Positions 22,986 to 32,799 of a DNA stretch of 37,074 nucleotides are shown piece by piece. Source of the DNA: Burkholderiaceae bacterium (GTDB lineage Bacteria > Pseudomonadota > Gammaproteobacteria > Burkholderiales > Burkholderiaceae_C); contig JANJVG010000132.1 in assembly GCA_024710165.1 (NCBI GenBank), positions 1 to 37,074 on the forward strand, read 5' to 3'. Every line of letters starts with the position of its first letter. Positions within the stretch are counted from its first letter, which is position 1. Under the pieces are notes generated by a model. That model was not told the DNA's origin. It did no database searches and saw only the letters and a program-made list of their open reading frames with translations. A program made the position numbers and the translations under genes.

Positions 22986-25718
22986 TCACTTGCGCAGCAG
23001 GGCCTTGAGAACGTTCTGCAAACGGCGCCCGCTGGCCGCATCGCTGGCACTGGCCAGCACGCGGGCCGTATCCTGCCCCCAGGTTTCGGTGGGAGCCGGA
23101 TCGTTGCGACGGGTTAGCAACTGCAGTTGCAACATGCGCCGCTCCGACAGGTGTTCGGCCGGCGTAGGCACCTCGGCTGCGATTTCCAGGCGCAGCAAGG
23201 CCTGCCGGGCATCGCCTGCCGGAGCGGCTGCCAAGGCCTGCGTCCAGGCGCTGCGCACCGCAGACGAAACGCGGCCACCCAGGTCCTGTGCGGAGGGCAC
23301 CAGCGTCGCATCGCGCTTTTCCCAGGCTGTCAGCAAGTGGGTGAGCGCCTCGCCATGGGCCTGGGCCGCCAGCTTCTTGAGTGCCTGCTGGGCATGTTCC
23401 AGCGCCTCGCGCTGGGCACGGAAGGCTGCATCGCCCAAGCGGGGGCCACGATCTTGCGGCATGGGCCGGCGATCATCCAAACGGCCCGCTCCACGCATCT
23501 CGTCACGGGGGCCACGGGCGTCCGGGCGGCCGGCATCCCTGCCAGGGCGGGCATCGCGCCGATCACCGGGCCGACCTGCGCGGCCGGGCGCCGCGGGGGC
23601 GTCCTTCTTCATGCCCGGCCGGTCGTCTCCACGCACCGCCACCACAGGTCGCACTGCCGTACGTTGGGCGACAGGAGCAGACGGGGGTGGCTCGGTCGCC
23701 TCGGCATCGGCGGCTGACGCGGGCTCTGCAGCCTCGGACGAGGGTGCCTGCGCGGCCTCGCCCTGCGAGGGAGCGCGGTCCGCCACCGCTGCAGCGGCTT
23801 CCTCGGCCGCAGCCTGAGCTTGACCACGCAGGGCAGACTCCAGCGCCAGCATGGCTGCCCGGATTTGCTGTGCATCGCCACCGGCGTTGGCGGCCTCCAG
23901 CGCCTTGGCAGCATCGAGCACGGCGCGATCGTGTGCGCTGGCCTGTGATGCTCCGCGCTCGCGCTCGGCGGTTTTCCGGTTGAAAGCTTCATCGATCGGT
24001 TTACGGAACGCGTCCCAGAGTTTTTGCTCCTGGCGCCGATCCAGCGGCACCCCATGGGCTTCGGCCTGCCAGCGCTGCTGCAGGGCTTTCACGGCATCAA
24101 TCCGCAACACCGGTGCAGCGCCCAACACACCTGCCTCGTCGATCATGGCCTGCCGGCGCACCAGGCTCTCGGCCTGTGCCTTCTCCAGCGGCAGGGATGC
24201 CTGGGCCACGGCCTGCTTCCACAGGGGCTGCAATTCGGCAAAAACCTTCTCTCCGACATGGCCGCTGTCGCGCCAGCGGTCGCCAAACTGGTGCAAGGCG
24301 CGGTTCACAGCCTTCCAGTCGCCTGAGGCTGCATGCTCCTTCGTCCAGGCATTGAGTTCCTCGATCAGGGCCAGGCGCTGCGCCTTGTGTTCAGCGGTTT
24401 CGGTGCGAATCTTGTCCAGCCAGGCTTCGACCACCTTGTGCGCTGCATTACAGGCCTCGTCAAATTTCTTCCACAGTCCGTGGTTGGGCGCGCCACCCTG
24501 GTCGGCCTGTTTCCACTGGTCGCGCAATTGACGCAGCGTTTCCTGCATCTTGCGGCCACCCAGCGCCTGGCCCTCGGGGCGCTTGAGCAGCCCTTCGGCC
24601 TTGGCCAGCAACTCCTCGCGTACCTGGTCAGCACTCCAGCGCTGCCAGCCTTCGAGTTCGCCAGCAGCTACCAGAGCTGCGTGCACGCGCTGCTCCAGGG
24701 CCGCATCGATGTGCCGGCCGTGGTTCTTGAGCACTGCGCGCAAAGCGGCAGCCGCCCCGACACTGGCTTTGCCGTGTCCTTCAGCGGTTTCCTGCTCCAG
24801 TTTGGCCAATGCATCGCACACCAGCTGGACGGCCTTGGCCACGACTTCAGGGTCTGTCCTGGGCTTGGACGGGCGTGCGGGACGCTCGGCAGCAGCAGCC
24901 GTTTCAGCAGGAACGCCACGCGCCAGGCGCAGCTCATCGGCCCAGACCGGTACTGGCGGCAGTGCAGCCTGGGCGTCTTCAGCAGCTGCCACGGCCAACG
25001 CCACAGCAGACTGGAAGGCATCCCAGACCACGAGCAGCTGTGCACGCGATGCATCAAGCAGGGGGGGGAAACGCGCCTCCACGCTGGGCCAGCTGGCATC
25101 ACCCGACAACGCCTGCGCCTGTTCCTGCCAGTGCTGGACGTCGGCACGCAGCACCTCTTGGGCAGCCTGGGCATCACGCCAGGATTTGGTGGAGAGGACT
25201 TCAATGCGCTGGGCCAGCAACACGGCAGCCTCGCGCTGGACCTGCACCCGGTGTTGCAGGTCTTCAATCACCTTGACGCGATCAGCCAAACGTACCTTGA
25301 GCTGCGACAAGGGTTCGCGCGACAACGGCGCCCCTGCCTTGGCCGCATCACGCTGCCATGCCAGGGCATCAGCGATATTGAGCTTGCTGGCTGTCAACAG
25401 CGCCTGCGCCTTCTCGGCCCATTCGGCAGCAATGGATTCCTGGTTCTTGGCGCGGCGGATTTCATCGAGGCGTTCGCGCACGGCACGTGCAGCACCCTTG
25501 TCGCGGCTGCTGAGTTCCTTGAATACTTCCTGCAACTGCTCAGGAGCCGGCAAGGTGGCCAGCCACTCACGAATGCGTGCAGAGCGCTCCCCCGACGTGG
25601 CAGCCGAGAAAGCTCCTCCCGTCAGTCCATCGAGCGGATGGGCATCATGGGGTTTGGCCGGAGCCGGTGTGGTTTCGGGAGCGTCAGACATTTTGTTGCG
25701 GGAAAAAATTGGAAACAT
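22986..25718 (-). CDS. DUF349-repeat protein
   Basis: This is a large, soluble, mostly helical protein of 910 residues. It carries several DUF349 repeats, which show a conserved W...Q or W...F spacing, for example ALGGRKMQETLRQLRDQWK and DWKAVNRALHQFGDRW. The C-terminal third contains an Ala/Glu-rich stretch and then an Arg/Gly/Asp-rich, probably disordered segment of about 60 residues around residues 755-820 before a final helical part. DUF349 proteins have no firmly established function. The ATG at 25718 (MFPIFSRNKMS) is preferred over an upstream extension to 25964 that is low-complexity. It is transcribed on the same strand as the regulator downstream and the giant DUF748 gene upstream. 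Confidence 0.85.
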   Translation of the reverse strand: MFPIFSRNKMSDAPETTPAPAKPHDAHPLDGLTGGAFSAATSGERSARIREWLATLPAPEQLQEVFKELSSRDKGAARAVRERLDEIRRAKNQESIAAEWAEKAQALLTASKLNIADALAWQRDAAKAGAPLSREPLSQLKVRLADRVKVIEDLQHRVQVQREAAVLLAQRIEVLSTKSWRDAQAAQEVLRADVQHWQEQAQALSGDASWPSVEARFPPLLDASRAQLLVVWDAFQSAVALAVAAAEDAQAALPPVPVWADELRLARGVPAETAAAAERPARPSKPRTDPEVVAKAVQLVCDALAKLEQETAEGHGKASVGAAAALRAVLKNHGRHIDAALEQRVHAALVAAGELEGWQRWSADQVREELLAKAEGLLKRPEGQALGGRKMQETLRQLRDQWKQADQGGAPNHGLWKKFDEACNAAHKVVEAWLDKIRTETAEHKAQRLALIEELNAWTKEHAASGDWKAVNRALHQFGDRWRDSGHVGEKVFAELQPLWKQAVAQASLPLEKAQAESLVRRQAMIDEAGVLGAAPVLRIDAVKALQQRWQAEAHGVPLDRRQEQKLWDAFRKPIDEAFNRKTAERERGASQASAHDRAVLDAAKALEAANAGGDAQQIRAAMLALESALRGQAQAAAEEAAAAVADRAPSQGEAAQAPSSEAAEPASAADAEATEPPPSAPVAQRTAVRPVVAVRGDDRPGMKKDAPAAPGRAGRPGDRRDARPGRDAGRPDARGPRDEMRGAGRLDDRRPMPQDRGPRLGDAAFRAQREALEHAQQALKKLAAQAHGEALTHLLTAWEKRDATLVPSAQDLGGRVSSAVRSAWTQALAAAPAGDARQALLRLEIAAEVPTPAEHLSERRMLQLQLLTRRNDPAPTETWGQDTARVLASASDAASGRRLQNVLKALLRK

Positions 25719-25845
25719 GGTCTCAGGGAGAACCGTCACCCGGAACAAGACCGGGAAACGAAAAAGGTCACTCCGCCCAAAGGCGTGGCTGCAGCGGGCG
25801 AAACCGCTATTTTCACCGGGATTTGGTCTGCGGCACCAACGCAGG

Positions 25846-28800
25846 TCAACGGGTGTCCAAGGTGAGCTCTGCATTGGGCTGCCAAGCAGCCTCTGCCGGC
25901 GCCACCTTGACCGCACCGAGAAAGAGTCGATCTGCCGGCAACTGCCGGGACGCCAGGTAGTCACGCACGGCTACACCGCGGGCCAGGGCCAATTCGCGCA
26001 TCGACGCCTCGGACACCGGAATGCTCGCCAGCAGCAGCGCCTCCATCTCGCCCTGGGGGAGGTCCTTGGCAAGACCGACCAGATTGCGCGGCTTGGCAAT
26101 GTCGGAGCGGCGGTAGACCTCCTTGAGCAAGGCGGGGACCTCATCGGCCGCAAGGGTCTGCACCGCTTCTGCAGACTGCCCTGCCCGCAGGGCTGCCCGG
26201 CGCTTTTGTGCCAGCAGGCTCTGGCGCAGCTGCGCGCGCTTCCAGGCATCGCGCTCGACCTCAAGGCTGGCCATGCCGACCACAGTCACCTTGAGTGCCG
26301 GCCTCTCGGTCAGTGCCCGCACAACCTTGTCCAGGCCCTGCCGGGCAGAGTCCCCGAGCTCGGCGCTACCGGCGACAAAGGCCACCGAACCGAGTTCAGC
26401 GCCGCCGCCCAAAGCGCCCGCCAGCAGAGAAAAAGGCGCCGTGACCGCCTTCATCACCAGATTGCCGATGATCTTGAAAATCACGGGACCGAGGCGGAAT
26501 TCCGGGTCGTTGAGGGATCCACTAATGGGCAAATCGACATCAATTACACCATTGCGGTCTGCCAGCAGCGCTACCGCCAGTCTCACCGGCAGGCTCGCAG
26601 GGGCTCCTTGAACTGGTTCGCCGAACGTGAGCTGGTTGAGCACCAGCTTGTTGCCGGCGGTCAGCTGCCCGTCGGGCTGCACAAGGTAGTGGACATCCAT
26701 GCTGAGCTTGCCCCGCTCGATCCCATGGCCCGCATACTTGATGGTGTAGGGCGACAATGGGGGCAGCTCCAGATCACGCATGCGCCCCTGGATGTCCAAT
26801 TGCGGCGGCTGCACCAGCGGGTTGAGCTTGCCGGTGATGTCCAGCGATGCGGTTCCTTCGGCGCGCCCACGCAACTCCAGTTCAGCCAGCTCGGGGGCTG
26901 CCCCGGCCGTTGGGGGAACCGAAGAGAACGCGCTGAGGCGCCCGGTGAGCTCGCTCAGGTCGGCCGAATAGTTCGGCTGTATGAAATAGTCCGTGAAATG
27001 CACACGACCGCCTGTCAGGGTGACCGGCCCAAACCGGATGATTGGCGCCATGGCCGTATCAATCAGGGGTTCTGGTGCGGGCGCAAGCTCTGTGGATGTC
27101 GACATTGCCGGGCCCGGTGACGGAACGGCCTGCGCATCTGCCATTTTCACCATATCCTGCAGATTGATGCGCCCATTTGCCTGCAAGATGACGCGCGCAA
27201 AAAAATCACTCAGTGCGGTTTCACGCACATCAATCGTCACCGGTCTGCCTGGCGCCAGGGCTACATCGATACCTCGCAATCCCAGCGATTTCCAGTTCAG
27301 GAGCTCCTCTCCCCTGCGGAGAACGGAGGAGCCGTCAGAACCTGCACCTTCTCCCGCCAGAGCCACCGGCGCCATGCGAATACGCACGTCGTCCAGCGCC
27401 GCATTGCCCCGGACGCCAACCCTTGGGCCGGCCAGGGTCTGGGCAAACTCCATTTCTCCCTCGAAACTGCCATCAGCACGCCTCACATCCACATTCAGAG
27501 CCGCTGCAACATAAGGTTCGACCACATGCAAAGGCACATGGGTGGCCGTGATCCGGCCCTGCGTGCGCAATGGGACCAAGCCCAACGTACCCACATACTG
27601 CAATCGGCCTGGGTCGGCACGTCCTGTGCCGATGCGCGCAGACACGCTGAAGTTCGAGGGCTTGCCAGCGACCGCAAGAGGCGAGAAATCCTGCAAACGC
27701 AGACGCAAGGCCGTCAGCGTGAGCGCCACAGGCTCCCCCTGCGATGCATCCTGAAAAGCAGCAGCGCCAGCGTCGATCGCAAAGTCTGCCAGTTCCAGCG
27801 CCCAAGGTGCCGCGTCTGGTGAGCGCGTAGACACTGCACCCTGCGCTCGTTCAAGCTGCCATCGTTCGAACATCCATTGCCCATCCTTTGAACGCTGCAC
27901 TACAGCGCGTGGCTGCGTCAAAGCCACGCGCCCCACACGCACACTGCGCTTTGCAAGGTCAATTCGGGCATCTTCCACCCGCAAGCGCTTGATCTCTGCC
28001 ACCGACTGCTTCGCCCGCATGGCCACGGTTGGTGGCACCGCTTGCGCGCAGCCAGAAGAAGGCCCGCAAGAGAGCGCCACATCATCGATATCCAGACTGG
28101 CCACCTGTGCAACCACGACAGAGTCATTCCATGCCAGGCCGGCGTGGCCACTCAAGGCGCCACCCAGCCTCGGCACAAGCCATCGCGAAAGGTAGGGGCC
28201 AGCCAGATCCAGCGGCAAAGAGTGCACTGAAAGCGCCACCTTCCCCAGACGGTCCGTTCCATCGCCTGCAAACGCCAGTTTTCCGGCGGCCTGACCTGCA
28301 TCCAGTCCGCCAAGCTGCAGGCTTCCGGCAAATCGCATGGGGTGCGCAAAAGGCACAGAGACGTCGGAGGCTTGCAACTCAAGCTGGCGTGCCTCGACAC
28401 GGGCCCTGGATGGAGCACTGTCATCCCTCCAGGAAGCCTGCCCCGCATGCACGAAAACGCGGCCCACCTCGATCTTCCAGCCATGCTCCGTATCCCTGGG
28501 GTCAGAAGTCGGCTCACCGGCTGCATCGTTTCGAGCCGTTCGGGTGTCGGCGCCCGACGGTCCCAGATTGAAGCGCCCGGCGCCATCCCGCAGCAGAACC
28601 AGCCGGGGTGAATCCAGCGCGACGACATCGACCCGCAGCAGTTTGCGGAAAGGCTGAAACTCCGCCAGTTGCACCTCCAGGGCGTCAAAGGACAGCAAAT
28701 CCTCGCGTGCCGCGTCTTGGAGCTTGACATCACGCGCACGCAAGACGCCGCTGAGCTGCAGCACCGTGTCCGGTTTTTGCTCGAACGAGAGACGCAGTTC

Positions 28801-29556
28801 GGCGTCCACCTTGCCCGCATCCAGTCGTATCGGCAGGCTGGCCGGGAGATAGTCACGGTAGAGCGACAGATCAACGTCTTTCCATCCGATGCGGGCCTGC
28901 GTGCGCTGGCTTTCGATGAACGGTGCCGCCTCGGCCATGGAGTCGAATGCACTGCCATCGAGTTCAAAGGCCAAACGAGGAAACACAGTGATCTCACGCT
29001 GGGAACCGAGGTTACCGATGAATGGCAGGCTGAATTGCAGGTCACGCACCTCATGGGTGCGACCTACGACCTGGTCCACAAAATCCACCGAACCACCGCG
29101 CACTGCCAAGTTGTACAGTGCAAAACCCACGGGCGACGCATGGGGGTCGGAAGACTGCGAAAAACGCTCGATAAGGTCGTCCACATCGGTCTGACCGGTC
29201 GCCAGCTGGGTGATGCGCAGCACAGGCACATCCACCTCCAGCGCATCAATCACTGGTGCGAGGCGCAACAGCGACTGCAGTTCCGCATCAATGTAGAGGC
29301 GCTGCACGCTCAACATGTCATTTGTGCCCTGCATATCCGCAACCGACACATCCTGCAGGCTCAGTTCCAGTGACCAGGGACGAAACTGCACCTGACCAAT
29401 GCGAACCTTGCGGCCCAACGCCTCGGAGGCCACTTTCTCTCCCTGAGATCGAACGATAGGCGGTACTGCCAGCCAGCCCAAAATCCACAGTAGGAGCACA
29501 GCACCAATGGCCATGGAGAACCGTCGAAACCACACGCGGCGGGAAAAGCTTTTCAT
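25846..29556 (-). CDS. Giant DUF748/AsmA-like envelope protein
   Basis: This 1236-residue protein starts with a short cytoplasmic tail and one transmembrane helix (about residues 15-33), followed by a very long periplasmic region. The part just after the helix, VASEALGRKVRIGQVQFRPWSLEL, matches the AsmA/DUF748 start. The body is beta-rich with repeated blocks, typical of proteins that bridge the inner and outer membrane and may move lipids. The last 150 residues contain an OmpA-like stretch (VAFVAGSAELGDSARQGLDKVV), which suggests contact with peptidoglycan. The gene ends 127 bp before the start of the DUF349 gene on the same strand. A function in envelope integrity is a family-level inference. 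Confidence 0.88.
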   Translation of the reverse strand: MKSFSRRVWFRRFSMAIGAVLLLWILGWLAVPPIVRSQGEKVASEALGRKVRIGQVQFRPWSLELSLQDVSVADMQGTNDMLSVQRLYIDAELQSLLRLAPVIDALEVDVPVLRITQLATGQTDVDDLIERFSQSSDPHASPVGFALYNLAVRGGSVDFVDQVVGRTHEVRDLQFSLPFIGNLGSQREITVFPRLAFELDGSAFDSMAEAAPFIESQRTQARIGWKDVDLSLYRDYLPASLPIRLDAGKVDAELRLSFEQKPDTVLQLSGVLRARDVKLQDAAREDLLSFDALEVQLAEFQPFRKLLRVDVVALDSPRLVLLRDGAGRFNLGPSGADTRTARNDAAGEPTSDPRDTEHGWKIEVGRVFVHAGQASWRDDSAPSRARVEARQLELQASDVSVPFAHPMRFAGSLQLGGLDAGQAAGKLAFAGDGTDRLGKVALSVHSLPLDLAGPYLSRWLVPRLGGALSGHAGLAWNDSVVVAQVASLDIDDVALSCGPSSGCAQAVPPTVAMRAKQSVAEIKRLRVEDARIDLAKRSVRVGRVALTQPRAVVQRSKDGQWMFERWQLERAQGAVSTRSPDAAPWALELADFAIDAGAAAFQDASQGEPVALTLTALRLRLQDFSPLAVAGKPSNFSVSARIGTGRADPGRLQYVGTLGLVPLRTQGRITATHVPLHVVEPYVAAALNVDVRRADGSFEGEMEFAQTLAGPRVGVRGNAALDDVRIRMAPVALAGEGAGSDGSSVLRRGEELLNWKSLGLRGIDVALAPGRPVTIDVRETALSDFFARVILQANGRINLQDMVKMADAQAVPSPGPAMSTSTELAPAPEPLIDTAMAPIIRFGPVTLTGGRVHFTDYFIQPNYSADLSELTGRLSAFSSVPPTAGAAPELAELELRGRAEGTASLDITGKLNPLVQPPQLDIQGRMRDLELPPLSPYTIKYAGHGIERGKLSMDVHYLVQPDGQLTAGNKLVLNQLTFGEPVQGAPASLPVRLAVALLADRNGVIDVDLPISGSLNDPEFRLGPVIFKIIGNLVMKAVTAPFSLLAGALGGGAELGSVAFVAGSAELGDSARQGLDKVVRALTERPALKVTVVGMASLEVERDAWKRAQLRQSLLAQKRRAALRAGQSAEAVQTLAADEVPALLKEVYRRSDIAKPRNLVGLAKDLPQGEMEALLLASIPVSEASMRELALARGVAVRDYLASRQLPADRLFLGAVKVAPAEAAWQPNAELTLDTR

Positions 29557-29951
29557 AGTTTGAAAGAGGCGTTGATCAGCAAACGGGATGCGGGCTGGTC
29601 GAGGCTACTGACAAGGGGCCCAGGATCCGTCATGTGCGGGGCAAAAACTGAGGCAAGAAAGTCCCGCCGATCGGCGTTGCGTCTCTCATCCGGGTTTGAC
29701 AGCGGACTCCATGGTCGTTGCACCGCTGAACAACGCACACAGGAGGGCCGGGCTGCGAAGAGGCGAGGTGCTGCCACCGAGTGATTACCCTGAAAGCCCG
29801 ACATCGCGTACACCATGACTCGCCGTGTGGACAGCACGCATCCGTTCGTCAAACGAGACTTTAATGCTGAAGGCGAATTGACCTTAGCAAAAAAATGCCG
29901 TGTTCACAAATCAGCCCGTCAATCGGACACCAACAAGCGATTGAAAGGGAT

Positions 29952-29988
29952 CAGCATCTCTCGTCGGGTTCCTGACCGACTGATGCTG
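29952..29988. other. Intergenic hairpin
   Basis: CAGCATC (29952-29958) pairs with GATGCTG (29982-29988), and inside it GTCGG (29963-29967) pairs with CCGAC (29976-29980) around an 8-base loop. No T-run follows on either strand, so it is not a normal terminator. It could be part of an RNA or a protein-binding palindrome. Confidence 0.45.
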
Positions 29989-30069
29989 CAGCCATGCAAT
30001 CCACCGCAAACATGAGAATATTTACAGTTTTGTTATTATTTATATGTCTTTTGCAATGAATTGTTAGTA

Positions 30070-30099
30070 TTGACTTGGCATTTAATACGCTTCTAGAAT
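30070..30099 (+). promoter_or_regulatory. Candidate sigma-70 promoter before the lytic transglycosylase gene
   Basis: TTGACT and TAGAAT are separated by 18 bases, in an AT-rich stretch. The predicted start near 30106 would give a leader of about 180 bases before the ATG at 30288. Confidence 0.5.
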
Positions 30100-30287
30100 C
30101 CGCCAGCTTCTCAAAAGCTAGTACAAACCCCAACCCGCTGCCGAAACCGGCTAAGTCAATTCAGTGTTCGAAGGTGCTACACGCCAGGCACGAATTTGAT
30201 GGCGTACCAATCCAGGCGTGACCTACGGAGTTCTTGCGCATCGCACGGTGCCGCGAGCCTCCCACTTGCGCCGCAGAAAGGAAAGCT

Positions 30288-31163
30288 ATGACAGCGACAG
30301 GAAAATTGGCCTCCGGAGTGCGCACTTTTGTCGCAGATATCACGGAAGGCTTTTTGGAGATCACCCACAACAGCTTCGCACTGCTCGGCCTGGGCGTCGT
30401 ATTTGCCGTGATTGCACTGACGGCACGCCCCGATTTGCGCCTGGCCGGCGAAGCCCGGCTGATGGACTGGCTGCAAGCGCGCCAGGTCGCTCTGCTGGGG
30501 CCTTTGGCAGAGCCAGTGGAGCCCAGCGACCGCGCCCTGGCAGTCCATCCCCATGAACTTCCCAAGGAGCAGGCCCGCGTGGCCTTCTGGCTGAGTAAAA
30601 AATACCGCGTTGCACCCGAACCTGTTGGGCTGCTAGTGACAGAAGCCTACGAATTGGGTGCGCGTACCAAACTCGACCCGACGCTGATCCTTGCCATCAT
30701 GGCCATCGAATCTGGCTTCAACCCCTTTGCACAAAGCCCGGTAGGCGCCCAGGGGCTAATGCAGGTAATGACCCGCGTACACACCGAGAAATACGAAAGC
30801 GTTGGCGGTCTGCTCACGGCCTTTGACCCGGTCACCAACGTACGCGTTGGCGTCAAGGTGTTGCAGGAATGCATTGCACGTGCCGGCTCGATTGAGGGTG
30901 GACTTCGCTACTACGTGGGCGCAGCCAACTTGCCGGACGATGGGGGCTACGCTGCCAAGGTGATGGCAGAGCATTTCCGCTTGCGCCAGGTAGCCCAAGG
31001 TCGCCCGGCATCCACCATGCCGGTCACGCCACCAACGACAACGCCCACCCTCACCAGCCAGGCACCGGCGCAGGCCCTGCCTGCGGTGGGCCCCGCTGCA
31101 CCAGCCAGCAGTGCAGTCGAAAATGGTGAAAAAGTGGCTTTGCTCTCGACCGCAAACCTCTGA
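30288..31163 (+). CDS. Membrane-anchored lytic transglycosylase (SLT domain)
   Basis: This 291-residue protein has one N-terminal membrane helix (about residues 25-42, LLGLGVVFAVIALTA), then a linker and a soluble-lytic-transglycosylase domain at about 130-245. The catalytic Glu is in AIMAIESGFNP, and the family segments SPVGAQGLMQVMTRVH and GLRYYVGAAN follow. It would cleave peptidoglycan in the periplasm. The C-terminal 45 residues are Pro/Thr/Ala-rich. The ATG at 30288 has ribosome binding site aaagga; in-frame sequence back to 30234 lacks one. A long leader and a separate promoter make it an independent unit. Confidence 0.88.
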   Translation: MTATGKLASGVRTFVADITEGFLEITHNSFALLGLGVVFAVIALTARPDLRLAGEARLMDWLQARQVALLGPLAEPVEPSDRALAVHPHELPKEQARVAFWLSKKYRVAPEPVGLLVTEAYELGARTKLDPTLILAIMAIESGFNPFAQSPVGAQGLMQVMTRVHTEKYESVGGLLTAFDPVTNVRVGVKVLQECIARAGSIEGGLRYYVGAANLPDDGGYAAKVMAEHFRLRQVAQGRPASTMPVTPPTTTPTLTSQAPAQALPAVGPAAPASSAVENGEKVALLSTANL

Positions 31164-31242
31164 AAACCCCTCGGCCCGCGCGGTTGCGCCCGATTGCTGC
31201 GCCGCGCGAACCGATGCGACAGTCGGCTCAGTTACACTACCC

Positions 31243-31343
31243 GGGTACGCAACTGGCGATAGGCGCAGGCTTCCAGACGGCCTGCCGCTGATGTGGAAAA
31301 CTGCAGGGGTCAGCCTCCGCTGCGAACCACCGGGGAGCGTACC
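31243..31343 (+). promoter_or_regulatory. ZTP (pfl) riboswitch upstream of glyA
   Basis: The pattern GGTACGC-aACTGGCGATAG ... GAACCACCGGGGAGCGTACC fits the ZTP aptamer: the conserved ACTGGCGA follows the 5' strand of P1, and CCACCGGGGAGCG precedes its 3' strand. P1 (31244-31250 with 31337-31343) is perfectly paired. Between lies a variable region of about 60 bases with further stems. ZTP signals a shortage of 10-formyl-tetrahydrofolate, and glyA is a known target gene of this class. No T-run terminator is evident in the following 145 bases, so control is probably at translation. Confidence 0.88.
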
Positions 31344-31487
31344 GTGCCAAATGCATCCGCTTGTGCATGTTCTGCCGTTCGCCTGGGCAGCCCTTGCTTC
31401 AAGGGACATCAAGAGTGTGTTTATGGCCCTCTCAAGGTGCCCGTTGCCTTGCATAGGTCGTACGCACGCTTTCTTCATAGGACTGCC

Positions 31488-32732
31488 ATGTACCACCGCA
31501 ACATCCTCGTCGAACAGACCGACCCTGAACTCTTTGCCGCCATCCAGGCCGAAAACAAGCGCCAGGAAGAGCACATCGAGCTCATCGCCAGCGAGAACTA
31601 CGCCTCGCCCGCCGTCATGTGGGCCCAGGGCACACAGCTGACCAACAAGTACGCCGAAGGCTATCCCGGCAAGCGTTATTACGGTGGCTGCGAGCATGTG
31701 GACGTGGCCGAACAACTGGCCATCGACCGCGTCAAACAGATCTTCGGCGCCGAAGCGGCCAACGTGCAGCCGCACTGCGGCGCATCCGCCAACGAGGCCG
31801 TGTTCCTGGCCTTCCTCAAGCCCGGCGACACCATCATGGGCATGAGCCTGGCAGAAGGCGGTCACCTGACCCACGGCATGCCACTGAACATGTCCGGCAA
31901 GTGGTTCAACGTCATCTCCTATGGACTCAACGCCCAGGAAGCCATTGACTACGACGCGATGGAAGCCAAGGCACGGGAACACAAGCCCAAGCTCATCATT
32001 GCCGGTGCTTCTGCCTACAGCCTGCACATCGATTTCGAGCGCTTTGCGAAGATCGCCAAGGAAATTGGCGCCATCTTCATGGTGGACATGGCCCACTACG
32101 CCGGCCTGATTGCCGCCGGCGTGTACCCCAACCCCGTGCCCCACGCCGACGTGGTCACTTCCACCACCCACAAGAGCCTGCGCGGCCCGCGCGGCGGCAT
32201 CATCCTGATGAAGGCCCAGCACGAGAAGGCCATCAACAGCGCCATCTTCCCCGGCCTGCAGGGCGGCCCGCTGATGCACGTCATCGCGGCCAAGGCCGTG
32301 GCCTTCAAGGAAGCGCTGCAGCCCGAGTTCAAGACCTACCAGGAACAGGTGGCCAAGAACGCCAAGGTGGTGGCCGAGACGCTGACCGCACGCGGCCTGC
32401 GCATCGTGAGCGGCGGCACGCAAAGCCACGTGATGCTGGTCGATCTGCGCGCCAAGGGCATCACCGGCAAGGAAGCCGAGGCCGTGCTGGGCCAGGCCCA
32501 CATGACCATCAACAAGAACGCGATCCCCAACGACCCAGAGAAGCCGATGGTGACCAGCGGCGTGCGCATTGGCACCCCCGCCATGACCACGCGCGGCTTC
32601 AAGGAAGAAGAAGCGCGCATCACCGCCAACCTGATCGCCGACGTGCTGGACAACCCGCGCGATGAAGCCAACATCGCCGCCGTGCGCGCCAAGGTCAATG
32701 CGCTGACGGCGCGTTTTCCGGTCTACCGCTGA
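31488..32732 (+). CDS. glyA: Serine hydroxymethyltransferase
   Basis: GlyA converts serine and tetrahydrofolate to glycine and 5,10-methylene-tetrahydrofolate, the main entry of one-carbon units. The 414-residue protein has the family start [48 protein letters not shown], the PLP lysine within [14 protein letters not shown] near residue 229, and the C-terminal [13 protein letters not shown]. The ATG at 31488 is the correct start; an upstream in-frame extension to 31293 overlaps the riboswitch and does not look coding. It is followed by nrdR after 67 bp. Regulation by a ZTP riboswitch links it to purine/folate status. Confidence 0.98.
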   Translation: MYHRNILVEQTDPELFAAIQAENKRQEEHIELIASENYASPAVMWAQGTQLTNKYAEGYPGKRYYGGCEHVDVAEQLAIDRVKQIFGAEAANVQPHCGASANEAVFLAFLKPGDTIMGMSLAEGGHLTHGMPLNMSGKWFNVISYGLNAQEAIDYDAMEAKAREHKPKLIIAGASAYSLHIDFERFAKIAKEIGAIFMVDMAHYAGLIAAGVYPNPVPHADVVTSTTHKSLRGPRGGIILMKAQHEKAINSAIFPGLQGGPLMHVIAAKAVAFKEALQPEFKTYQEQVAKNAKVVAETLTARGLRIVSGGTQSHVMLVDLRAKGITGKEAEAVLGQAHMTINKNAIPNDPEKPMVTSGVRIGTPAMTTRGFKEEEARITANLIADVLDNPRDEANIAAVRAKVNALTARFPVYR

Positions 32733-32743
32733 TCTCGGCCGCC

Positions 32744-32765
32744 GCACACGCCCCTGCGCGTGTGC
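32744..32765. other. GC-rich hairpin between glyA and nrdR
   Basis: A perfect 8-bp stem GCACACGC/GCGTGTGC with a 6-base loop; the flanks can extend it by four more pairs with a bulge. It has no T-run, so it may weaken rather than stop transcription into nrdR, or protect the glyA mRNA end. Confidence 0.45.
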
Positions 32766-32799
32766 CGGCGCAAGACAGACCCCGCCCCGGAACACCCCG

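Larger units (their letters stand above)
29557..30287. other. Long intergenic region, AT-richer, no convincing gene
   Basis: About 730 bases. Open frames here lack any recognisable protein features and no start has a good ribosome binding site. The segment 29870-30130 is distinctly richer in A and T than the rest of the window. It contains a stable hairpin (29952-29988) and a candidate promoter (30070-30099) for the downstream gene. Confidence 0.5.

Noticed and set aside
24333..27120. Long plus-strand open frames opposite the DUF349 and DUF748 genes
   Set aside because: They overlap two genes with good starts and family features, and their composition is Arg/Ser/Ala noise.
29553..29852. 99-codon minus-strand open frame before the DUF748 gene
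   Set aside because: Poor start context, no recognisable features, and AT-shifted composition unlike genes here.
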